A DNA stretch of 64,000 nucleotides, from positions 1 to 64,000 of IMG/VR virus record IMGVR_UViG_3300035698_017721. One strand, 5' to 3'. Positions 59,534 to 64,000 of the stretch are shown piece after piece; positions within the stretch are counted from its first letter, which is position 1; each line of letters starts with the position of its first letter. The notes under the pieces are model-generated. The model worked only from the letters and a program-made list of their open reading frames with translations, ran no database searches and had not been told where the DNA came from. The DNA is from a virus. Both the position numbers and the translations under genes were made by a program.

Positions 59534-60750
59534 AAAGAAAAATCATAATGGACATCAATAAAAGAAACGACATGGGCGTAGAAAGAAAAATCATAATGGG
59601 TGGAGGTACATTCCAGCCGATAGCAAATCATTTATCCTTATCGGCTCCGGCCTTTGGTAATACAGCCAAACAACTTTATGAATGGATGAAGGATATTCCT
59701 GGAACAGAATTGGCTCTTACCAAAATGGCCGATCCTAACAGTAATATGGTTACAAATCAAGACGTGGAAAAATATGTCTTGTCTCTATTGAAAGATCCGA
59801 CTGTTAAATTGATCGTGTGTAGCGTTGCCTTCTGTGACTATGAATACACTGATGTTAATTTCCATGGTGACCGATTCAAGGAAGTACATCCTACAGAGAA
59901 GATCATTGACCGGATTAGAAGAGTAAGACCCGATATTTTTCTAGTTGGATTTAAGACTACTACGAATGCTACAGTAGAAGAACAGCATTTGATTGGACTT
60001 AAAATGATGAAGAGATCTAAATGTAATTTGGTGTTGGCCAATGATACGATCACACGTAAGAACATCATTATCACACCAGAGGAATCTTATTATGGAGAGC
60101 ATTACAATAATCGTAATCGTACTTTATATGAGTTGCTCAATATGATTGAGATGCGGATGGATGCGACTTATACCAGGACAGAATTCATAGAATGTGCTAA
60201 TACATTTAAGATCAATATACTTTCACCCAATATGAGAAGTGTGCTTCACTATCTTGTAAATCATGGTGGATTCATTGAGAACAACGGTAATGGATTTACA
60301 CCTGGACATTTCTGTACACGATTGCAATCTGATGAGTTTGCATCGTCACAAAGGAAGGCAGACCACAATAAAGTATTTACTGAAGGTGTTTCACTGGTCA
60401 AAGTGGTAGACGACAGATTCCTGGTTACAGGAACTAGAAAGGCTAGTGTCGGTGCTAAGAGTCAGTGGGAGTTGCTAAAAGCCTACCCAGAGTATCAGAA
60501 CATCATTCATACACATAGTCCCATTAGATCCAGTTCATCGATACCTAGAGTATCCCAGAAGCCATATCAATGCGGTAGTCTCGAATGTGGAATGAACACG
60601 CTCAATGGAATGAAAGATTTCGGGGATGGTATTCAAGCAGTTTACCTTGATAAGCATGGACCGAACATCATGTTCAAGAATGATACCCCAGCTTATATGG
60701 TAGTAGAATTCATGCGAGACAATTTCCATATCGGTAGGAAAACGACATGA
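59524..60750 (+). CDS. CoaB-like (DFP) / class-II-aldolase-like fusion
   Basis: Residues ~24-190 resemble the phosphopantothenate-cysteine-ligase domain of Dfp/CoaB: KIIMGGGTFQPIANHLSLSA, VKLIVCSVAFCDYEY and FLVGFKTTTNATVEEQHLIG, NLVLANDTI. The C-terminal part (IIHTHSPIRSSSSIP, SLECGMNTLNGMKDFGDG) resembles a class II aldolase-like domain. A direct repeat at the N-terminus (MDVKRKIIM and MGVERKIIM) gives two possible starts. Such fusions may serve nucleotide or cofactor metabolism; the reaction is unknown. Confidence 0.65.
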   Translation: MDVKRKIIMDINKRNDMGVERKIIMGGGTFQPIANHLSLSAPAFGNTAKQLYEWMKDIPGTELALTKMADPNSNMVTNQDVEKYVLSLLKDPTVKLIVCSVAFCDYEYTDVNFHGDRFKEVHPTEKIIDRIRRVRPDIFLVGFKTTTNATVEEQHLIGLKMMKRSKCNLVLANDTITRKNIIITPEESYYGEHYNNRNRTLYELLNMIEMRMDATYTRTEFIECANTFKINILSPNMRSVLHYLVNHGGFIENNGNGFTPGHFCTRLQSDEFASSQRKADHNKVFTEGVSLVKVVDDRFLVTGTRKASVGAKSQWELLKAYPEYQNIIHTHSPIRSSSSIPRVSQKPYQCGSLECGMNTLNGMKDFGDGIQAVYLDKHGPNIMFKNDTPAYMVVEFMRDNFHIGRKTT

Positions 60751-60809
60751 GAATAATTTCAAGTTTCGGAAATTAAACGTAACCTTCTGTATCTGTATAC
60801 GTATAGTGC

Positions 60810-60819
60810 TTATCTTTAC
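60810..60819 (+). promoter_or_regulatory. Bacteroidota-type -7 promoter element
   Basis: TTATCTTTAC 25 nt upstream of ATG 60845. Confidence 0.6.
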
Positions 60820-60844
60820 TAACCATAGATAAAATAGATAATTC

Positions 60845-61420
60845 ATGTTTTATACGTTCGACAAAAAGACCCTAAAATACACAAAGGTTACCAAACCCAT
60901 TACTGCTTATCTTTTATTCTACACGATCTTTGTAGTGGGAACTGGTTATATGACTGGTCGAGATATATGTCAGGATAATCAAGTGATGGTTGAGTCAGAA
61001 GCGATTCCAATTGTTCTTAATGAAGAATTAGAATTCTCTGAAGATGCATTATGGGAATTACTGAATGATCTTAATGTACGATACCCACATATAGTGATGG
61101 CCCAAGCTCGAGTTGAAACTGGTCATTATAAGAGTAAGATCTTCATGGAGAACAACAATTTGTTCGGAATGAAGTGTGCAGCACAAAGGTGTACAACCCA
61201 CAAAGGACCTATGAATGGTCATGCAAAATATGATTCATGGCAAGAGTCGGTTATTGACTATGCTCTATACCAAACAAGCTACCTAAGGAAAGCTGACACG
61301 GAGGATCAATATATCGAAGCATTGGGTGGTAGTTATGCAGAAGATGGAAACTATATGAAATTAGTTTCTGGTCAAACAGACTCAGTGTTGGAAAAATATG
61401 TTATCTTAGCAAGCGATTAA
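60845..61420 (+). CDS. membrane-anchored glucosaminidase (FlgJ-type)
   Basis: N-terminal TM (ITAYLLFYTIFVVGTGYM). The C-terminal 130 residues match the glucosaminidase (PF01832-like) fold: IVMAQARVETGHYKSKIFME, NNLFGMKCA, DSWQESVIDYALYQ and SYAEDGNYMKLV. Glu in ARVETG is the likely catalytic residue. It should cleave peptidoglycan, as an endolysin or entry enzyme. A signal-anchor sends it to the periplasm. Confidence 0.85.
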   Translation: MFYTFDKKTLKYTKVTKPITAYLLFYTIFVVGTGYMTGRDICQDNQVMVESEAIPIVLNEELEFSEDALWELLNDLNVRYPHIVMAQARVETGHYKSKIFMENNNLFGMKCAAQRCTTHKGPMNGHAKYDSWQESVIDYALYQTSYLRKADTEDQYIEALGGSYAEDGNYMKLVSGQTDSVLEKYVILASD

Positions 61421-61421
61421 A

Positions 61422-61566
61422 ATGAATGAAGTAAGAGATTTACAGTTTTTAGGTTTTTAAAAAACAAACCGCTGAAAAAATGATTTCAAGCGGTATTGAT
61501 GGTACACAATTAACAGAGGACGATGTTGGTCGTACGGTTGCGTTATCTCCTAATTTAGGAATATAA
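61422..61566 (+). CDS. small protein with an apparent +1 frame break (47 aa)
   Basis: ATG 61422 begins MNEVRDLQFLGF; the frame stops in TAA. In the +1 frame it goes on KKQTAEKMISSGIDGTQLTE ... ending TAA 61566. The frames meet at the run TTTTTAAAAAA near 61450. One fewer base would fuse them. ATG 61480 could also start an independent short peptide. Confidence 0.4.
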
Positions 61567-61623
61567 AGATCTCATTGAGAAAGGCTTCGTATACTTTTAA
61601 ATTCTTCATCCTGTTTTTCTTGT

Positions 61624-62188
61624 TTATTGCCAATATTCATCATCATCCTCATCATATCCATAATCAGGATCTCCTTTTAAATAATTGAATATCACATTAC
61701 CATCAGAGTCTTCCTCAAAAAAGAATTCTTTACCCTCTCCAATAGCACCTTCTGCCCATTCACCATTTTCACCATCGATCAAATGCATATACACAAAGAC
61801 CCAATCTGGTGAACCCTTGTCTTTCCAACCAAATTCACCATTCCAAGTTTCTTCTTCCTTTACTTCTTGAAACAAAACTTTCGGGGCCCAGATTCCATAG
61901 CCATATTGATTACTCATACCCGACCATTCAGACTGTGCTTCAATATCATAGTTTTCGTGTACTGGTGCATACATCTTTTTTCCGTTTACTTTAACCAGTA
62001 TATAAACATCAGGACCGTATCGAGAAATTATATTATTCTCCTTTAATTTTTCTGATGCCGCCTTTGCATCTTTTTCATCATTAAATAAAAAATCCGGGTT
62101 TAATTTTTTAAACACCTCGAATAACTTCTTGTGAATATTCAGTAGATTCACTTTCGTTGAGCTGAGTAAATGATTTAATGTGTTTCAT
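61624..62188 (-). CDS. tagged acidic protein, apparent +1 frame break
   Basis: ATG 62188 begins MKHIKSFTQLNE, the shared N-terminal tag, then the frame ends. The downstream frame (GTG 62151) continues VNLLNIHKKLFEVFKKLNPD to TAA at 61624. They join if one A of the AAA at 62154-62152 is dropped. The body is acidic (GDPDYGYDEDDDEYW). Carrying the tag in-frame would match other tagged proteins. Confidence 0.5.
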
Positions 62189-62259
62189 CTATAAATTGGT
62201 TAGTTCACTTTATATATTGAAATTTTTCCACCAAAAACAATCAGATCAAAATATATTTA

Positions 62260-62267
62260 TATCTTTG
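62260..62267 (+). promoter_or_regulatory. Bacteroidota-type -7 promoter element
   Basis: TATCTTTG, followed 19 nt later by GATATATAA at 62286-62294, so both classes drive the short frame at 62308. Confidence 0.55.
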
Positions 62268-62307
62268 AAACAATTTGAAGCAAGAGATATATAACACACA
62301 AGAAACA

Positions 62308-62376
62308 ATGTTTACAACAATTATCATAGCCCGCATTATTAGACGCCAGAACAGCGTCCCGGGATTGTATTGTTGA
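62308..62376 (+). CDS. possible short leader peptide (22 aa)
   Basis: MFTTIIIARIIRRQNSVPGL ... followed by a terminator. The Thr/Ile-rich start and terminator resemble attenuator leaders. Not proven. Confidence 0.3.
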   Translation: MFTTIIIARIIRRQNSVPGLYC

Positions 62377-62398
62377 AAATTTAGATAACGATTTTTAA

Positions 62399-62435
62399 AC
62401 AAAGGCCTCGGGATTAAGTTCTCGGGCCTTTGTCT
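62399..62435. terminator. intrinsic terminator
   Basis: ACAAAGGCC / GGCCTTTGT hairpin with a T-rich tail. Confidence 0.75.
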
Positions 62436-62439
62436 TTTA

Positions 62440-62518
62440 TTGGCGTGTAACCAGGATGCCTGATACGCATTACTAAGGTAGCGGTTGAAAACATGAGTTC
62501 GAATCTCATTTCGCCAAC
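62440..62518 (+). tRNA. tRNA-like gene without a normal anticodon arm
   Basis: Acceptor TTGGCGT / TCGCCAA and T-arm ATGAG-TTCGAAT-CTCAT are clear. The D-region has only CAGG-ATG-CCTG. The part up to the T-arm (CGCATTAC-TAAG-GTAGCG, then TTGAAAAC) does not make a regular anticodon arm. Confidence 0.35.
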
Positions 62519-62536
62519 TTTTCTGAACCTATATCA

Positions 62537-62545
62537 GATATATAA
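62537..62545 (+). promoter_or_regulatory. GATATATAA motif (putative late promoter)
   Basis: Upstream of the HNH gene at 62565. Confidence 0.5.
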
Positions 62546-62564
62546 ATAAATAAAATTATATATT

Positions 62565-63128
62565 ATGGCTAAAGGTTTAAAAATACCAATTTTGGAATTA
62601 CGAGAATTGGGTCTATCATATAAAGAAATATGCAAAGAATTAAATTGTACGATCGGTGTGGTATCTTATCATTGTAGTGGTGACGGTAAAATAGTAACAG
62701 ATAACCAAAAAATATCGGAAATTATACAAGCACAAATAAAGGAATATTGTAAAAATCATACTGATAAAGAAGCAATTAAACATTTTGGATTATGTAGAAG
62801 CACAATTAAAAAATACAGAGATGATAAAGTAAAAACAATATTAACAAAAGAAGAAAAAATATCAAAAAACAGAAGTAGCGTAAGCAATAGACGGAAAAAA
62901 TTGAAACAAATGGCTATAGAATATTTAGGTGGATCGTGTAAAATATGTAACTATAATAAATGCGCAAGTGCTTTAGAATTCCACCATATAGATCCAACAC
63001 AAAAAGATTTTAATATTTGTAGAGGTACTATAGCATGGCATAAGATGCAAAAAGAATTAGACAAATGTGTTTTATTGTGTTGTAGATGTCATAGAGAATT
63101 ACATGCAGATTTAATTATGGCCCAGTAG
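62565..63128 (+). CDS. HNH homing endonuclease ending inside a tRNA
   Basis: N-terminal HTH-like repeats (ELRELGLSYKEICKELNC and AIKHFGLCRSTIKKYRD), then a Cys-pair HNH nuclease: CKICNYNKC, LEFHHIDPTQKDFNI and CVLLCCRCHRELH. The TAG stop (63126-63128) lies within the tRNA-like gene at 63119. As with the GIY-YIG gene at 56555, the endonuclease ends by using the first bases of a tRNA. Confidence 0.85.
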   Translation: MAKGLKIPILELRELGLSYKEICKELNCTIGVVSYHCSGDGKIVTDNQKISEIIQAQIKEYCKNHTDKEAIKHFGLCRSTIKKYRDDKVKTILTKEEKISKNRSSVSNRRKKLKQMAIEYLGGSCKICNYNKCASALEFHHIDPTQKDFNICRGTIAWHKMQKELDKCVLLCCRCHRELHADLIMAQ

Positions 63129-63187
63129 CTCAACTGGACAGAGCATCGTCAAGGCGAGGGTTGGGGGTTCGAATCCCTCCTGGGTCA
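63119..63187 (+). tRNA. tRNA-like gene with shortened anticodon arm
   Basis: Acceptor GGCCCAG / CTGGGTC, D-arm GCTC / GAGC and T-arm GGGGG-TTCGAAT-CCCTC are normal. The anticodon arm is 12 nt (TCGTCAAGGCGA), so only a 3-bp stem with a six-base loop or a 2-base loop is possible. CCA is encoded. Confidence 0.5.
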
Positions 63188-63193
63188 CCATTT

Positions 63194-63266
63194 GGTCCCG
63201 TAGTTCAAATGGAAGAACGGTGTCTTTCTACGGCATTGGTTGGGGGTTCGATTCCCTCCGGGATTA
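63194..63266 (+). tRNA. tRNA-Arg (UCU)
   Basis: Acceptor GGTCCCG / CGGGATT; anticodon arm GTGTC-TTTCTAC-GGCAT; anticodon UCU, decoding AGA. T-arm GGGGG-TTCGATT-CCCTC. Confidence 0.85.
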
Positions 63267-63312
63267 CATAAATGTTATCTTTGGATAACAAACCGAGATA
63301 TGAAAATATTTC

Positions 63313-63386
63313 GGGCCTATAGCTCAGTTGGTTAGAGCTCTTGACTCATAATCAAGCGGTCGGGGGTTCAAATCCCTCTGGGCCCA
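63313..63386 (+). tRNA. tRNA-Met (CAU)
   Basis: Acceptor GGGCCTA / TGGGCCC; anticodon arm CTTGA-CTCATAA-TCAAG. Anticodon CAU; could also be an Ile tRNA modified by TilS. Confidence 0.85.
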
Positions 63387-63404
63387 CATAAATTTGGAGT
63401 TCGA

Positions 63405-63505
63405 TGCCTGGGTGGGCATGTGGCGATCTATAGTAACTCGAGCTATGTATAGATAATCGCGGTATAACTAAGAGCCACAGTATAACCGCGCCACCCAGGG
63501 ATCGA
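63405..63505 (+). ncRNA. structured RNA (multi-helix) between tRNA genes
   Basis: Outer 9-bp stem CCTGGGTGG / CCACCCAGG encloses ATCTATA / TATAGAT and CGCGGT / ACCGCG hairpins, forming a three-way junction of ~95 nt. An alternative ATGCC / GGCAT hairpin overlaps the outer stem and could act as a switch. It is not a tRNA and contains no sensible ORF. Confidence 0.55.
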
Positions 63506-63516
63506 TCATCAATAAT

Positions 63517-63588
63517 GGTTTCATAGTTCAATGGATAGAACGTTGGTTTCCTAAACTGAAAATCAGGGTTCGAATCCCTGTGAGACCA
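63517..63588 (+). tRNA. tRNA-Arg (CCU)
   Basis: Acceptor GGTTTCA / TGAGACC; anticodon arm TTGGT-TTCCTAA-ACTGA; anticodon CCU, decoding AGG. T-arm CAGGG-TTCGAAT-CCCTG. Confidence 0.85.
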
Positions 63589-63589
63589 C

Positions 63590-63808
63590 TTAGAATAAGT
63601 CGGCAGATTTATCTGTACCTCCCGGTGCGGTAGACAAGCCATCTGATCTAAAAATGTGTACGAGTAAGCTCCGTATACAGGCTTAGTGAAGGACCGATTC
63701 GGAATGATATGATGAACGTTGGTAGACGTGAAGTATTATTGCAGCAGTCGGGTTAAGGTGCCAGACGGAATTTACAGCCGTAGATTGTCACGATTTATTC
63801 TTTTTATT
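63590..63808 (+). other. 219-nt gap between tRNAs, possibly structured RNA
   Basis: No frame above 25 codons is credible. Local hairpins are seen: GTGTACG / CGTATAC (near 63656-63680), ACGG / CCGT (near 63763-63782) and CAGA-TTTA-TCTG (near 63604). No tRNA, tmRNA or RNase P pattern was recognised. Confidence 0.35.
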
Positions 63809-63882
63809 GGCCTTGTAGCTCAACTGGATAGAGCACCTGATTACGGATCAGGAGGTTCGGGGTTCGAATCCCTGCTAGGTCA
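63809..63882 (+). tRNA. tRNA-Arg (ACG)
   Basis: Acceptor GGCCTTG / CTAGGTC; anticodon arm CCTGA-TTACGGA-TCAGG; anticodon ACG, reading CGU/CGC/CGA if modified to inosine. T-arm CGGGG-TTCGAAT-CCCTG. Confidence 0.85.
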
Positions 63883-63896
63883 CTTTGATGATACAT

Positions 63897-63969
63897 GGCT
63901 CCGTAGCTCAATGGATAGAGCACCCGGTTTCGGCCCGGACGGTTGTGAGTTCGAATCCCACCGGGGTCA
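63897..63969 (+). tRNA. tRNA-Arg (UCG)
   Basis: Acceptor GGCTCCG / CGGGGTC; anticodon arm CCCGG-TTTCGGC-CCGGA (closing C-A mismatch); anticodon UCG. T-arm GTGAG-TTCGAAT-CCCAC. The fifth Arg tRNA in the window. Confidence 0.8.
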
Positions 63970-63977
63970 CTTTCGGT

Positions 63978-64000
63978 CTTCGGATTTTTTATTTCCGAAG
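63978..64000. terminator. possible terminator hairpin at window edge
   Basis: CTTCGGA / TCCGAAG around a T-rich loop. Confidence 0.4.

Noticed and set aside
62473-62483. 11-nt match (CTAAGGTAGCG) to 23S rRNA
   Set aside because: Matches of 11 nt to a 2.9-kb rRNA are expected many times by chance in 64 kb; no stem context was preserved, unlike the 55205-55220 loop.
63352-63642. Minus-strand open frame over tRNA and structured RNA
   Set aside because: Overlaps two tRNAs and a structured RNA; typical antisense-of-tRNA translation.
1-64000. CRISPR arrays, rRNA genes and insertion sequences
   Set aside because: No regularly spaced repeat series, no rRNA gene beyond the short mimic hairpin, and no transposase or inverted-repeat-bounded element seen.

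Overview
The window looks like part of the genome of a large, AT-rich, T4-related virulent phage that infects a member of the Bacteroidota. A T4-type replication set is present: a UvsX-like recombinase, a family-B DNA polymerase of the gp43 type, a probable gp45-like sliding clamp and both type II topoisomerase subunits (gp39/gp60-like and gp52-like). The host assignment rests on -7 promoter elements of the TAnnTTTG type (mostly seen as TTATCTTTAC), A-rich gene starts without clear Shine-Dalgarno sequences, a DUF4494-like protein and a Bacteroidota-like RNase HII. No rRNA gene, CRISPR array or complete insertion sequence was seen.

Layout. Positions 1-46750 are almost entirely minus-strand genes, packed in operons with ATGA-type overlaps. 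They encode replication and nucleotide enzymes (recombinase, polymerase pieces, RNase HII, clamp, topoisomerase, dUTPase, ligase-like enzyme, nucleoside deoxyribosyltransferase-like protein), an ADP-ribosylation pair (PARP-like enzyme and ADP-ribosylglycohydrolase), a ClpP-like protease, many small unknown proteins and a striking membrane module (outer-membrane protein, ABC ATPase, permease, solute-binding/OmpA fusion and two coiled-coil proteins). Plus-strand genes inside this block are mostly homing endonucleases. From about 47 kb the polarity switches: scattered tRNA genes, structured RNAs, HD hydrolase, Nudix, P-loop kinase, PAS protein, a compact HisRS-like protein, a CoaB-like/aldolase-like fusion and a cell-wall glucosaminidase. 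Many of these follow a GATATATAA motif that I read as the phage's late or self-promoter element.

Most unusual features. (1) The DNA polymerase is in three pieces. The N-terminal third is about 32 kb from the rest. The other two pieces carry the halves of a split intein at the YSDTD/S active-site motif, with a free-standing endonuclease gene between them. (2) The RNase HII frame is broken inside its active-site motif by 10 nt, in a layout resembling the T4 gene 60 translational bypass, next to an endonuclease gene. (3) An intergenic RNA between two tRNA-His genes contains a hairpin whose 16-nt loop equals a universally conserved 23S rRNA loop. (4) Two tRNAs have CUA anticodons (amber suppressors), and four tRNA-like genes have remodelled anticodon arms. 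(5) At least seven further genes show single-nucleotide frame breaks, nearly all of +1 type. These could be sequence errors, decay or recoding, and this needs resolving before any biology is built on them. (6) About ten homing endonucleases of four families sit beside replication genes and tRNAs.

All calls were made by reading translations and base pairing by eye; no database search or folding program was run.
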